A stretch of 64,000 nucleotides of DNA. Origin: Accumulibacter sp. (GTDB lineage: Bacteria; Pseudomonadota; Gammaproteobacteria; Burkholderiales; Rhodocyclaceae). The first letter of the stretch is position 1. Each line of letters begins with the position of its first letter. The stretch lies in NCBI GenBank assembly GCA_024235695.1, contig JACKLX010000016.1, positions 32,998 to 96,997 of the forward strand. The letters are read 5' to 3'. Below the pieces are notes generated by a model. That model was not told the DNA's origin. It did no database searches and worked only from the letters and a program-made list of their open reading frames with translations. Made by a program: the position numbers and the translations under genes. Positions 27,017 through 36,708 of this stretch are shown here, in pieces.

Positions 27017-28090
27017 CTAGCCGCGTCGCGCCGGCAGCACCTCGTGCAGCAACCTGGCGGCGTCGCGAATCATGGTTTCGGTGCTGTCCCAGTCGACGCA
27101 GGCATCGGTCACCGAGCAACCGTACTTGAGCTGCGAGAGGTCCTCGGGAATCGGCTGATTGCCGGCGACGAGATTGGATTCGATCATCATTCCGACCAGC
27201 GACCGGTTGCCGAGGCGCACCTGGTTGACCACGTCGGCCATCACCAGCGGCTGCAACTCGGGCTTCTTGTAGCTGTTGGCGTGCGAGCAGTCGACCACGA
27301 TGTTGGTCGCCAGGCCCGCCTTGCCCAGCGCCTGCTCGGCCATCTGCACGCTGACCGTGTCGTAGTTCGGTCGGCCATCACCGCCACGCAGGACCAGGTG
27401 TCCGTAACGGTTGCCGCGCGTTCGCACGATCGACGTCCGCCCCTGGCCGTTGATGCCCAGGAAGCTGTGCGGCCGCGACGCCGAGAGGATGGCATTGACG
27501 GCGATGCCGACGTCACCGTTGGTGCCGTTCTTGAAGCCCACCGGGGTAGACAGGCCGGAGGATATCTCGCGGTGTGTTTGCGACTCGGTGGTGCGCGCGC
27601 CGATCGCCGTCCAGGAAATCAGGTCGCCGAGATACTGCGGCGAGATCGGGTCGAGCGCTTCGGTGCCTGCCGGCAGGCCGAGTTCGGCGATCTCGAGCAG
27701 GAACTCGCGCGCCTGTTGCATTCCCCGGTCGACGTGAAACGAGTCGTCCATGTCCGGGTCGTTGATATAGCCCTTCCAGCCGGTGGTCGTCCGCGGTTTT
27801 TCGAAGTAGACGCGCATCACCAGATACAGCGACTCACTGACCTCGTCGGCAAGCGCTTTCAGCCGGCGCGCATAGTCCAGCCCGGCCACCGGGTCGTGGA
27901 TCGAGCACGGCCCGACGACGACGAACAGGCGATGGTCGCTGCGGTCGAGAATTCCGCGCAGCGCCTCGCGGCCGCTCATCACCCGCCCGGCGGCGGTCGG
28001 CGAGAGCGGCAGACGGGCCTGGATTTCCTCGGGCGAAGGCATCGCGTCGAAGGCGCTGACATTGATGTTGTCGATGTCGAAAGTGGTCAT
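27017..28090 (-). CDS. aroG: DAHP synthase, class I
   Basis: The 357-residue enzyme joins phosphoenolpyruvate and erythrose 4-phosphate, the first step of aromatic amino acid synthesis. Conserved parts include LFVVVGPCSIHDP at about residues 57-69, RVYFEKPRTTTGWKGYINDP, the metal cysteine in that GPCS, and IVDCSHANSYK. The length and the N-terminal extension are like E. coli AroG/AroF/AroH, which are feedback-controlled by Phe, Tyr or Trp; which inhibitor applies is not clear. Its ATG overlaps the mfd stop by four bases (ATGA), so it is translated from the mfd transcript. Confidence 0.95.
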   Translation of the reverse strand: MTTFDIDNINVSAFDAMPSPEEIQARLPLSPTAAGRVMSGREALRGILDRSDHRLFVVVGPCSIHDPVAGLDYARRLKALADEVSESLYLVMRVYFEKPRTTTGWKGYINDPDMDDSFHVDRGMQQAREFLLEIAELGLPAGTEALDPISPQYLGDLISWTAIGARTTESQTHREISSGLSTPVGFKNGTNGDVGIAVNAILSASRPHSFLGINGQGRTSIVRTRGNRYGHLVLRGGDGRPNYDTVSVQMAEQALGKAGLATNIVVDCSHANSYKKPELQPLVMADVVNQVRLGNRSLVGMMIESNLVAGNQPIPEDLSQLKYGCSVTDACVDWDSTETMIRDAARLLHEVLPARRG

Positions 28091-31000
28091 TGTTTGGGCA
28101 CGCGGGTCAGTTGATGAACAAGGTCTTTCACCGCCGCTACGCGGTCGGCCAGGGTCGCACAGTGACGTTTGAGAACCAGCCTGTCCTGCCCGGCCAGTCG
28201 GTAGTCGCGGTTCCTCTGGATCAGTTCGATGATCCGCGACGGGTCGATCGGCGGTTTGGCCTCGAACTGTACACTGATCTGTTCGCCGGTGGCGTCGAGC
28301 TTGCTGACCCCCAGCGGCTTGCACAGCAGGCGCAGGCGATGACTGTCGAGCAGGGCGCGGGCCTGCGGCGGCAGCTCGCCAAAGCGGTCGACGAGTTCTT
28401 CCTGGAGGTCGGCGAGCTGGTCGCTGGCCGTGCAGTTGGCGAGGCGCTTGTAGAGCGCCAGCCGTTCGTGGACGTCCGGAGCGTAATCGTCGGGCAGCAG
28501 AGCAGGGGTATGCAGGTTGACCTCGGTGGCGATCGCCAGTGGCTGCGTCAGATCGGGCTCCTGGCCTTGCTTGAGGGCCGCGACGGCACGGTTGAGCATC
28601 TCGGTGAACAGGTTGAAGCCGACTTCCTGCATCTCTCCCGACTGGTTGTCGCCGAGCACTTCGCCGGCGCCGCGGATTTCCAGGTCGTGCATCGCCAGGT
28701 AGAAACCAGCACCCAGCTCGTCCATCATCTGGATCGCTTCCAGGCGCTGTCGGGCCTGCTTGTTGAGCGCCTCGTGATCGTGCGTCAGCAGGTAGGCGTA
28801 GGCCTGGTGGTGCGAGCGTCCGACCCGGCCGCGCAGCTGGTGGAGCTGCGCGAGACCGAACTTTTCGGCACGGCTGATGACGATGGTGTTGGCGTGTGGA
28901 TTGTCGATGCCGGTTTCGATGATCGTCGTACACAGCAGGACGTTGGCCCGCTGCTGCGTGAAGTCGCGCATCACGCGCTCGAGTTCACGTTCCTTCATCT
29001 GGCCGTGGCCGACGACGATGCGCGCCTCGGGCAACAGCTTGGCGAGCTTGTCACGGACGTTGTCGATGGTGTTGACTTCGTTGTGCAGGAAGTACACCTG
29101 GCCGCCGCGCTTGAATTCGCGCAACAGCGCCTCGCGAATGATGCCGTCCGAGAAGCGGCTGACGAACGTCTTGATCGCCAGCCGTTTCTGCGGCGCCGTG
29201 GCGATGACAGAGAAGTCGCGCAGACCTTCGAGCGACATCGCCAGCGTACGCGGGATCGGCGTCGCGGTCAGCGTCAGTACGTCGACCTCGGCACGCAGTG
29301 CTTTCAGTGCCTCCTTCTGGCGGACGCCGAAGCGATGCTCCTCGTCGATCACCACCAGCCCGAGACGGCTGAACTTGACGTCTTTCTGCAACAACCGGTG
29401 GGTGCCGATGACGATATCCAGGCGGCCCTCGGCGAGTTCCCCGAGTGCCGCTTTGACCTCTGCCGTGGTCTTGAAGCGCGACAGCTCGGCGATCTTCACC
29501 GGCCAGTCGGCAAAGCGGTCGTTGAAGGTCTGGTAGTGCTGTTCGCAGAGCAGCGTCGTCGGGCACAGGACGGCCGCCTGCCGGCCGCCAGCGACGGCGC
29601 AGAAGACCGCACGCAGGGCGACCTCGGTCTTGCCGAAGCCGACGTCACCGCAGACCAGGCGGTCCATTGGTCGGCCGGATTTCATGTCCTCGATCACCGC
29701 CGCAATTGCCGCCGCCTGATCGGGCGTTTCCTCGAAACCGAAACCGTCGGCGAACGCCTCGTGGTCATGCGCCCTGAATTCGCAGGCGTGCCCCTGGCGT
29801 GCCGCCCGCAGCGCGTACAGCGCCAGCAGCTCGGCAGCGGTGTCGCGAGCCTGCAGGGCGGCCCGGCGTTTGGCCCTTTCCCATTGCGGCGAGCCGAGCG
29901 TATGCAGTGGTGCTGCGTCGGGGTCGGCGCCCGAGTAGCGCGAGATGACATGCAGCTGCGCCACCGGCACGTACAGCTTGGCGTCGCCAGCGTAGTGCAG
30001 CTCGAGAAACTCCATTTCGCCTTCGCCGAGATCAAGGTGAATCAGACCCTGATAGCGGGCGATGCCGTGCTGCTCGTGAACCACCGGCGAACCGACCTTC
30101 AGTTCGGTGAGGTCACGCAACCAGTTATCGACCGACGCCTTGCGTTGTGCGACGTGGCGGGCGCGCCGCGAGGGGCTGTCGGCGTACAGCTCGGCTTCGG
30201 TGACGATCGCCAGTTGGTCGAGCTGGAAGCCGTCGTGCAGCGGTCCGACGGCCAGCGACAGCCTGCTGTCGGCGGCAAGGAAATCGGCAATGCTCGCGCT
30301 GGCTGCCGGCTGCAGCCCGTACTCCGCGAGCAGTCCGGCCAGTGTCTCGCGTCGTCCGGCGGTCTCGGCGAGCAGCAGGACGCGGCCGGCAAAGCCGGCG
30401 ATGAAGCCTTTCAGGCGTTCGAGCGGGTCGTGCGCGCGGCGGTCGACGGCCAGCGACGGCAGGCCGCGCGCCGGTCCGTCGTCGCCTGCGGCGAGCCTTA
30501 CGCTGGCAAGCGGACGGGCAGCGACGAAGAAAGGCTCTTCGGCCAGGAACAGATCGGCAGGCCGCAGCAGGGGATGGCTGCGGTCGCCGGCGAGCAGCTC
30601 GTAGCGTGACTGCGCTTCACGCCAGAAGGCGCGAATCGCCGCCGGTACGTCGCCGTGCAGGACGAGAACGGCAGCGTCGGGAAGATAGTCGAAAAGGCTG
30701 GCCGTTTCCTCGAAGAACAGCGGCAACCAGTATTCGATGCCGGCGGTCGGAACGCCATTCGAGACGTCCTTGTACACGCGCGATTTGCCCGGGTCGCCGT
30801 CGAACAGCTCGCGAAAGCGCTGGCGAAAACGCGTCCGCCCGTGCTCGTCGAGCGGGAACTCACGCGCTGGCAGCAGGCGAATCTCGGGCACCGGAAAAAG
30901 AGTGCGCTGGCTGTCGACGTCGAAGGTCTTGATGCTTTCAATTTCGTCGTCGAAGAGATCCAGACGGTACGGCAGTTGCGAGCCCATCGGGAAGAGGTCC

Positions 31001-31569
31001 ACGATGCCGCCGCGGATCGCGTACTCGCCCGGCGCGACGACCTGCGTGACGTGCACGTACCCAGCCAGCGTCAACTGGCTGCGGAACTTTCCGGCGTCGA
31101 GTCGCTCGCCCTGCTTGAGAAAGAAGGTGTAGGCCGCCAGATACGCCGGCGGCGCCAGCCGGTAGACGGCGGTAGCGGCGGGTACCAGCAGCACATCGCA
31201 ATCGCCGCGCATGACGGCATAGAGCGTCGCCAGTCGTTCGGAAACCAGGTCGTGGTGCGGCGAGAAGCTGTCGTAGGGAAGCGTCTCCCAGTCGGGCAGC
31301 AGGCGGATGCGCAGGGCCTCGGCGAAACAGGGGATTTCCTGCAGCAGACGCTGTGCATCGGTGGCGTTGGCGGTCAGTACGGCCAGCATGCGGGGTCTGG
31401 AAGCCCGCATCGCCTCGCTGGCGGCATGGGCAATCGTCAGCGCGTCGGCCGAGCCCGCGAACGACGGGAACTGAAGTTTTTCGCCGACTTTCGGCAACGG
31501 TGGTCGGGGAAGCTCTAATGACAAGGAATGCGGCTCGCGACTCGATTTCTGACCCGGGGTGGTCTGCAC
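28087..31569 (-). CDS. mfd: transcription-repair coupling factor Mfd
   Basis: The 1160-residue protein has all Mfd parts in order: UvrB-like N domains (residues 1 to about 340), the RNA-polymerase-interacting CarD-like domain (about 480-555; GSPVVHEQHGIARYQGL), an ATP motor with Walker A GDVGFGKTEVALRA near 640, DEEH box VVIDEEHRFGV, TATPIPRTLAMSL, helicase motif VI QLRGRVGRSHHQAYAYL, and the C-terminal TRCF domain. It removes RNA polymerase stalled at lesions and recruits UvrA. It leads a two-gene unit with aroG. Confidence 0.97.
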   Translation of the reverse strand: MQTTPGQKSSREPHSLSLELPRPPLPKVGEKLQFPSFAGSADALTIAHAASEAMRASRPRMLAVLTANATDAQRLLQEIPCFAEALRIRLLPDWETLPYDSFSPHHDLVSERLATLYAVMRGDCDVLLVPAATAVYRLAPPAYLAAYTFFLKQGERLDAGKFRSQLTLAGYVHVTQVVAPGEYAIRGGIVDLFPMGSQLPYRLDLFDDEIESIKTFDVDSQRTLFPVPEIRLLPAREFPLDEHGRTRFRQRFRELFDGDPGKSRVYKDVSNGVPTAGIEYWLPLFFEETASLFDYLPDAAVLVLHGDVPAAIRAFWREAQSRYELLAGDRSHPLLRPADLFLAEEPFFVAARPLASVRLAAGDDGPARGLPSLAVDRRAHDPLERLKGFIAGFAGRVLLLAETAGRRETLAGLLAEYGLQPAASASIADFLAADSRLSLAVGPLHDGFQLDQLAIVTEAELYADSPSRRARHVAQRKASVDNWLRDLTELKVGSPVVHEQHGIARYQGLIHLDLGEGEMEFLELHYAGDAKLYVPVAQLHVISRYSGADPDAAPLHTLGSPQWERAKRRAALQARDTAAELLALYALRAARQGHACEFRAHDHEAFADGFGFEETPDQAAAIAAVIEDMKSGRPMDRLVCGDVGFGKTEVALRAVFCAVAGGRQAAVLCPTTLLCEQHYQTFNDRFADWPVKIAELSRFKTTAEVKAALGELAEGRLDIVIGTHRLLQKDVKFSRLGLVVIDEEHRFGVRQKEALKALRAEVDVLTLTATPIPRTLAMSLEGLRDFSVIATAPQKRLAIKTFVSRFSDGIIREALLREFKRGGQVYFLHNEVNTIDNVRDKLAKLLPEARIVVGHGQMKERELERVMRDFTQQRANVLLCTTIIETGIDNPHANTIVISRAEKFGLAQLHQLRGRVGRSHHQAYAYLLTHDHEALNKQARQRLEAIQMMDELGAGFYLAMHDLEIRGAGEVLGDNQSGEMQEVGFNLFTEMLNRAVAALKQGQEPDLTQPLAIATEVNLHTPALLPDDYAPDVHERLALYKRLANCTASDQLADLQEELVDRFGELPPQARALLDSHRLRLLCKPLGVSKLDATGEQISVQFEAKPPIDPSRIIELIQRNRDYRLAGQDRLVLKRHCATLADRVAAVKDLVHQLTRVPKQ

Positions 31570-31743
31570 AAGCCGGGCAAGGCGAGGCAGTGAAAGGGCG
31601 GGATTATAGCGGATCGGCGGCCGTCGCTCGCGTCGTCGGACGCACGCCTGTTGGCCGGCCGATTGCCCGTCTTCGGCTTGCTGCCGGGCGATGACCGCCT
31701 GCCGCCGGCGGCCTGGCCGGGGGACTCGGTCGCCGCCGGGTGC

Positions 31744-32499
31744 TCAGGCGTGATGCGCTTCGAGCTTCGCGCACAGCGCGCTGAAGAACGACGAAGCATC
31801 GCTGCGGATCGACCAGTCCGCGGCGTCGGAAAGTGGCGTCGGGTGCGGATTGACTTCGACCACCGTTGCCCCGGCGCGTTTCGCCCACAGCGGCAAGAGG
31901 GCGGCGGGTTGCACGGTAAACGACGTGCCGATGCAGAAGAAGACGTCGGCAGTGAGGCTGTGCAACTGGGCAGCGGCAAACACCTCTTCCTCGAGCATCT
32001 CGCCGAACAGCACCAGATCCGGTCGCACCGGGGCGCCGCAGTGCGGGCAGGCGAAAGGTTCACGCGACGCCGGATGCCAGTCGGCCGTGTAGCCACAGTG
32101 CTGGTGGCAGCGCAGCCGATGGATCGTGCCGTGAATCTCGAGCACCCGTTGATTGCCCGCGTGCGTGTGGTAGCCATCGATGTTCTGGGTGATCACCGTC
32201 ACCTGCTTCGCTGCACAGATCTTCTCCAGCCGGGCGAGCGCGTGATGGCCGGCGTTCGGGCGCCGGTCATCGACCAGTTGTTTGAGCTGCAGGAGCCAGC
32301 TCCAGACGACGCGCGGATTGCGCCGGAATCCTTCGACGCTGGCGACTTCATCGGGATCGACCTGATTCCATAGTCCGGTCGCGCCATCGCGGAAGGTGGG
32401 GATGCCGCTGTCGGCCGAAAGCCCGGCACCCGAGAAGATGACCACTTTCGCGGACGCGCCGACCAGTTTGGCAACCGACTCGAGGCTGTTGGCTTGCAC
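31744..32499 (-). CDS. SIR2-family NAD-dependent protein deacylase
   Basis: The 251-residue enzyme has the NAD motif FSGAGLSADSGIPTFRD at about residues 24-40, TQNIDGYHTHAG with the NID box, the catalytic HGT histidine, a four-cysteine zinc site (C-x3-C and C-x2-C in RLRCHQHCG and ACPHCG), and GTSFTVQPAALLP. It removes acyl groups from lysines using NAD. The Tyr-x2-Arg pair that marks desuccinylases is not seen, so deacetylation is the simplest reading. It is a single gene between mfd and the divergent ompA gene. Confidence 0.92.
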   Translation of the reverse strand: MQANSLESVAKLVGASAKVVIFSGAGLSADSGIPTFRDGATGLWNQVDPDEVASVEGFRRNPRVVWSWLLQLKQLVDDRRPNAGHHALARLEKICAAKQVTVITQNIDGYHTHAGNQRVLEIHGTIHRLRCHQHCGYTADWHPASREPFACPHCGAPVRPDLVLFGEMLEEEVFAAAQLHSLTADVFFCIGTSFTVQPAALLPLWAKRAGATVVEVNPHPTPLSDAADWSIRSDASSFFSALCAKLEAHHA

Positions 32500-32921
32500 G
32501 ATCGTCTCCTTTCATCGTGGCTGGCCCGCCGGGCCGCCGTGGTGCGCATTGCCGGCGGCTCCGAGCGAGCCCGTTGTCGCTCCGACGCTGCGCGCCGGCA
32601 GCAATGGCTTCGCTCAGCGTCGATTGTCGCATGCCCCGCCGGTATCGATGACGGCGACGCCCACGGCGCGGCTTTCCCTTGACCGACGCGCTCGGCGACC
32701 CCCTGGCGACGCCTGCGCCGGGTCGCCGCAATGGCGACGGCGGGCGGCCGGCAGTGGCCGCGCCGCCGCTTGCGGAGGCCGTTCGTTGCGTAAATGCAAC
32801 ACAATGCCAAACCAATGCTTGAAGCCGCTCAAGTTTGTATGCTTAAATCCGCCGACTGCGCAAAAATCGCATCGCGTGACACGCATTCGGACCTAACAGA
32901 GATTAATCGAGGAGGAATATC
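32500..32921. other. divergent intergenic region, sirtuin and ompA promoters
   Basis: This 422-base region separates the sirtuin gene (leftward) from the first OmpA-domain gene (rightward). No protein gene is supported. The right third is much richer in A and T than its surroundings and contains the ompA promoter candidate at 32819-32848. A small inverted repeat, GTTGC and GCAAC around a six-base spacer, lies at 32785-32800, upstream of it. Confidence 0.5.
32819..32848 (+). promoter_or_regulatory. candidate sigma-70 promoter of the first ompA gene
   Basis: TTGAAG at 32819-32824 and TTAAAT at 32843-32848 are spaced by 18 bases, in an A/T-rich stretch. They end about 73 bases before the TTG start of the OmpA-domain gene. 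Both hexamers keep the most conserved positions. A 5'-leader of some 65 bases would result. Confidence 0.45.
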
Positions 32922-33581
32922 TTGAAATCGAAAATCATTACTACCCTGCTGGCCTCTATCGGCCTTTTTGCAGCAGTTGGTGCCGCACAAGCCCAGACTG
33001 CCGCTGACCGCGTTTACGTGATTGACTCGCGTGGCGAAGTCGCGATGAGCGGCGCTGGCCTGTGCTGGCGGACGGGCTTCTGGACCCCCGCCGGCGCTGC
33101 CAAGGATCCGGCCGGCTGCAAGTGCGACAAGGACCTGCTGCCGAAGGAAGTCTGCGAGCCGAAGATGGCCGCTGCTGCTGCTGCGCCGACTCCGAAGCCG
33201 TCCGGTGACAAGATCACCGTCGCGGCCGATGCGCTGTTCGACTTCGACAAGGCGACGCTGCGCCCGCTGGGCAAGGCCAAGCTTGACGAAATCGTCGCCA
33301 TGTCCAAGCAGATCAAGCTGGAAGTGATCATCGCCGTCGGTCACACCGACCGCTTCGGTTCCGATGCCTACAACCAGAAGCTGTCCGAGCGGCGTGCCGC
33401 GGCGGTCAAGACCTACCTGGTCAGCAAGGGTGTCGAAGCCAACCGTGTCTACACCGAAGGCAAGGGCAAGAAGAACCCGGTGACGCAACCTGGCCAGTGC
33501 GCTGGACCGAAGAGCAAGAAGGTCATCGAGTGCCTGCAGCCCGACCGTCGTGTCGACATCGAGCTGATCGGCACCAAGTAA
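32922..33581 (+). CDS. OmpA-domain outer-membrane protein, copy 1
   Basis: The 219-residue protein has a signal peptide (residues 1-25, ending AAQAQ), a short Cys-containing spacer ([13 protein letters not shown], then [13 protein letters not shown]) and a C-terminal OmpA/peptidoglycan-binding domain. That domain starts [20 protein letters not shown] and holds [21 protein letters not shown], the region that binds diaminopimelate. There is no beta-barrel, so it is a periplasmic or surface-attached protein tethering envelope to peptidoglycan. The start is TTG 32922, supported by an ideal GAGGAGGA upstream. A strong terminator follows. A near-identical copy lies at 35054-35728. Confidence 0.93.
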   Translation: MKSKIITTLLASIGLFAAVGAAQAQTAADRVYVIDSRGEVAMSGAGLCWRTGFWTPAGAAKDPAGCKCDKDLLPKEVCEPKMAAAAAAPTPKPSGDKITVAADALFDFDKATLRPLGKAKLDEIVAMSKQIKLEVIIAVGHTDRFGSDAYNQKLSERRAAAVKTYLVSKGVEANRVYTEGKGKKNPVTQPGQCAGPKSKKVIECLQPDRRVDIELIGTK

Positions 33582-33596
33582 TCCAGGCGATGCCTG

Positions 33597-33626
33597 AAAA
33601 AGCCCCGCTTCGGCGGGGTTTTTTTT
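33597..33626 (+). terminator. rho-independent terminator after ompA copy 1
   Basis: The stem CCCCGC (33603-33608) and GCGGGG (33613-33618) with a TTCG loop is followed by eight T residues. It lies 15 bases after the stop codon and should end transcription before the amidohydrolase gene. Confidence 0.92.
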
Positions 33627-33651
33627 CACGCCTGTCGATACCGTCGAGTCC

Positions 33652-34977
33652 ATGACTACACTCGTGCAAGGCGTCGATCTGGTCATCGAGGCGCGCTGGG
33701 TTGTGCCGGTCGAACCGGCCGATGTCGTTCTCGAGAACCACGCGGTAGTGGTCGACGGTGGCCGCATTGTCGACCTCCTGCCGCAGGCTGACGCGGCTGA
33801 CCGCTACTCCGCACGCTCGCACCAGCGGCTGGACCAGCACGTGCTGATCCCCGGCCTGGTCAACCTGCACACCCACGCTGCGATGACTCTGCTGCGTGGT
33901 CTCGCCGATGACCTGCCGTTGATGCAGTGGCTGCGGCACCATGTCTGGCCGGCCGAGGCCCAGCACGTCTCCGAGCAGTTCGTCCACGACGGCACGCTGC
34001 TGGCCTGTGCCGAGATGTTGCGCGCCGGCATCACCTGTTTCAACGACATGTACTTCTTTCCCGGAGCAGCCGCCAGGGCGGCGCTGGATTCCGGAATGCG
34101 CGCGGCAATCGGCCTGATAACGGTCGACTTCCCGAGCAACTACGCGACCGACGCCGACGATTACCTGGCCAAGGGCCTGGCGGTCCGCGACCAGTGGCTG
34201 GACGAGCCCCTGCTGTCCTTCTGTCTCGCGCCGCACGCGCCTTATACCGTCAGCGAGCGAACTTTTGCCAGGGTGCTGACGCTGGCCGAACAGATCGAGT
34301 CGCCGATCCACCTGCACCTGCACGAAACGGCGCACGAGCTCGAGGACAGCCTGAAGCGTTTCGGGATGCGGCCGATAGAACGCCTTCGACGGCTCGGTTT
34401 GCTGAGTCCGGCGTTGATCGCCGTTCACGCTGTTCACCTCGACGCGCCGGAGATCGAACTGCTGGCCCGGCATGGCTGCTCGGTAGCGCATTGTCCGGCT
34501 TCCAACCTCAAACTCGCCAGTGGCATCGCCCCGATCGCGGAACTGTCGGCGCAGGGAATCAACATTGGCCTGGGCACCGACGGTGCGGCCAGCAACAATC
34601 GACTCGACCTGCTCCAGGAAATGCGTCTGGCCGCCTTGCTGGCCAAGCAACAAAGTGGTCGTGCCGACGCCATCAACGCCCACCGCGTGCTGCGCATGGC
34701 GACACTTGCCGGCGCCAGGGCGCTGGGTCTCGATCACGAGATCGGCTCGATCAGCGCTGGCAAGGCCGCCGACCTGTGCGCAGTCCGGGTCAACGATGTC
34801 GCGCTGGCGCCATGCTACGACCCGGTTTCGCAGCTCACCTACGCGGTAGGCCGTGAGCATGTTTCTGAGGTGTGGGTGGCGGGCCGGATGCGTGTCGAGC
34901 GTGGGCAACTGGTTGAAAACAACGAAACTGGATTGATAAAGCTGGCGCTCTTGTGGCAGAATAAAATCCGTCCGTGA
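33652..34977 (+). CDS. mtaD: TRZ/ATZ-family amidohydrolase (probable MTA/SAH deaminase)
   Basis: The 441-residue enzyme has the metal-dependent deaminase motifs: HTHAAMTLLRG (HxH near residue 67), HAPYTVSERTF, HLHLHETAHE with the metal histidine and catalytic glutamate, HAVHLD and GTDGAASNN with the metal aspartate. This layout is that of 5-methylthioadenosine/S-adenosylhomocysteine deaminases and the related N-ethylammeline chlorohydrolases. The deaminase reading is favoured because the following ubiG is a SAM-dependent methyltransferase that makes SAH. It starts 26 bases after the ompA terminator. Confidence 0.87.
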   Translation: MTTLVQGVDLVIEARWVVPVEPADVVLENHAVVVDGGRIVDLLPQADAADRYSARSHQRLDQHVLIPGLVNLHTHAAMTLLRGLADDLPLMQWLRHHVWPAEAQHVSEQFVHDGTLLACAEMLRAGITCFNDMYFFPGAAARAALDSGMRAAIGLITVDFPSNYATDADDYLAKGLAVRDQWLDEPLLSFCLAPHAPYTVSERTFARVLTLAEQIESPIHLHLHETAHELEDSLKRFGMRPIERLRRLGLLSPALIAVHAVHLDAPEIELLARHGCSVAHCPASNLKLASGIAPIAELSAQGINIGLGTDGAASNNRLDLLQEMRLAALLAKQQSGRADAINAHRVLRMATLAGARALGLDHEIGSISAGKAADLCAVRVNDVALAPCYDPVSQLTYAVGREHVSEVWVAGRMRVERGQLVENNETGLIKLALLWQNKIRP

Positions 34978-35053
34978 CGGGTTCGGTCAACAACGGGGCA
35001 TAACAAGGCATGCGGACAAACTCCGCGGGCTTCAATTAACGAGGGAAAACCAG

Positions 35054-35728
35054 ATGAACAAAACTGCAAGAACATGCACCATGGTGGCCGTGCTCACCGC
35101 CGCCGTCGGCTTCGGCGCCTCGCTGGCTCAGGCGCAGACTTCGATTCCGCTGGACCGGGTGTACGTGGTCGACTCACGCGGCGAGGTTGCGATGAGCGGC
35201 GCCGGCCTGTGCTGGCGGACGGGCTTCTGGACCCCGGCCGGCGCTGCCAAGGATCCGGCCGGCTGCAAGTGCGACAAGGACCTGCTGCCGAAGGAAGTCT
35301 GCGAACCGAAGATGGCCGCTGCTGCTGCCGCGCCGACTCCGAAGCCGTCCGGTGACAAGATCACCGTCGCGGCCGATGCGCTGTTCGACTTCGACAAGGC
35401 GACGCTGCGCCCGCTGGGCAAGGCCAAGCTTGACGAAATCGTCGCCATGTCCAAGCAGATCAAGCTGGAAGTGATCATCGCCGTCGGTCACACCGACCGC
35501 TTCGGTTCCGATGCCTACAACCAGAAGCTGTCCGAGCGGCGTGCCGCGTCGGTCAAGGCCTACCTGGTCAGCAAGGGCGTCGAAGCCAACCGTGTCTACA
35601 CCGAAGGCAAGGGCGAGAAGAACCCGGTGACGCAACCTGGCCAATGCCCGGGACCGAAGAGCAAGAAGGTCATCGAGTGCCTGCAGCCTGACCGTCGTGT
35701 CGACATCGAACTGATCGGCACCAAGTAA
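35054..35728 (+). CDS. OmpA-domain outer-membrane protein, copy 2
   Basis: This 224-residue protein has a different signal peptide from copy 1 (residues 1 to about 28, ending SLAQAQT) and then almost the same mature protein. From RVYV onward only about five residues differ over some 190: I/V, A/S, T/A, K/E and A/P. The Cys spacer and the OmpA domain are the same. ATG 35054 has GAGGGA upstream. It has its own terminator. Being similar at silent positions as well points to a recent duplication or gene conversion. Confidence 0.93.
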   Translation: MNKTARTCTMVAVLTAAVGFGASLAQAQTSIPLDRVYVVDSRGEVAMSGAGLCWRTGFWTPAGAAKDPAGCKCDKDLLPKEVCEPKMAAAAAAPTPKPSGDKITVAADALFDFDKATLRPLGKAKLDEIVAMSKQIKLEVIIAVGHTDRFGSDAYNQKLSERRAASVKAYLVSKGVEANRVYTEGKGEKNPVTQPGQCPGPKSKKVIECLQPDRRVDIELIGTK

Positions 35729-35751
35729 GTCGGCAGTGCTACTGCAACCGG

Positions 35752-35777
35752 AAAGCCCTGCCTCGGCAGGGCTTTTT
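35752..35777 (+). terminator. rho-independent terminator after ompA copy 2
   Basis: The stem AAAGCCCTGCC and GGCAGGGCTTT around a two-base TC loop ends in five T residues, 24 bases after the stop codon. Confidence 0.9.
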
Positions 35778-35991
35778 CGTTGCGTGCCAGAGCGGGTGCC
35801 GGTTGCCGGCCTTGTCGCAACGCCGCGCTGTGCCCGCCGGACGCCGGCTGCTGGTCTACGGACGCGCGTTGTGGCGGCACCACGGCGGTGCAGTCGCGAT
35901 TCGTTTTCGATCAACCGCCGGATGCGCCGCCAGGCTTCCGGCACTGTCGGGAGAGGGTGGACGTCGCTCCGCCATCGCCCTGCCAGCTGTC

Positions 35992-36708
35992 ATGGATACC
36001 CCGGAAATCATGATCAACGCCGACCAGAATGAACTGGAGAAATTCAGCCAGCTCGCCCATCGTTGGTGGGACCCGAGCAGCGATTTCAAGCCTTTGCACG
36101 ACATCAATCCGTTGCGTCTCGAATGGATCGACGGCCACTGTCAACTTGCCGGCAAGCGCGTTGTTGACGTCGGTTGCGGTGGCGGCCTGCTGTCCGAGGG
36201 CATGTCCGCGAAAGGCGCCACGGTGACCGGCATCGACCTCTCCGACAAGGCGCTGAGCGTCGCCCGCCTGCACCTGCTGGAGAGCGGCCGACAGGTCGAT
36301 TACCGGCAGCTCTCGGCCGAAGAACTGGCGGCTCAGCACGCCGGCAGCTACGACGTCGTGACCTGCATGGAGATGCTCGAACACGTGCCCGACCCCGCCA
36401 GCACGGTTGCCGCCTGCGCGGCGCTGACCCGACCCGGCGGTCATGTCTTCTTTTCGACCATCAACCGCAACCCGAAAGCCTACCTGCTGGCCGTGATCGG
36501 CGCCGAATACGTTCTGCGGATGCTCCCCAAGGGTACCCACGACTATGCACGCTTCATCAAGCCTTCGGAGCTGTCGCGCTGGGCGAGGAACGTCGGACTT
36601 GATCCGGACGATCTGCGCGGCATGAGCTACAACCCGCTGACCCGGCGCTACGCGCTTGGCAGCGACAGCGACGTCAACTACCTTCTGCACACCGTCAAGA
36701 GTGTTTGA
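35992..36708 (+). CDS. ubiG: ubiquinone biosynthesis O-methyltransferase
   Basis: The protein of 238 residues (232 from the inner ATG 36010) performs both O-methylations of ubiquinone synthesis. It begins with the UbiG-specific [12 protein letters not shown] and [15 protein letters not shown]. The SAM motif [15 protein letters not shown] follows at about residues 56-70, and then [11 protein letters not shown] and [13 protein letters not shown]. Neither start has a strong ribosome site; the GGAA before 36010 is close. The next gene starts inside its last codons, so ubiG and gph form an operon. Confidence 0.94.
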   Translation: MDTPEIMINADQNELEKFSQLAHRWWDPSSDFKPLHDINPLRLEWIDGHCQLAGKRVVDVGCGGGLLSEGMSAKGATVTGIDLSDKALSVARLHLLESGRQVDYRQLSAEELAAQHAGSYDVVTCMEMLEHVPDPASTVAACAALTRPGGHVFFSTINRNPKAYLLAVIGAEYVLRMLPKGTHDYARFIKPSELSRWARNVGLDPDDLRGMSYNPLTRRYALGSDSDVNYLLHTVKSV

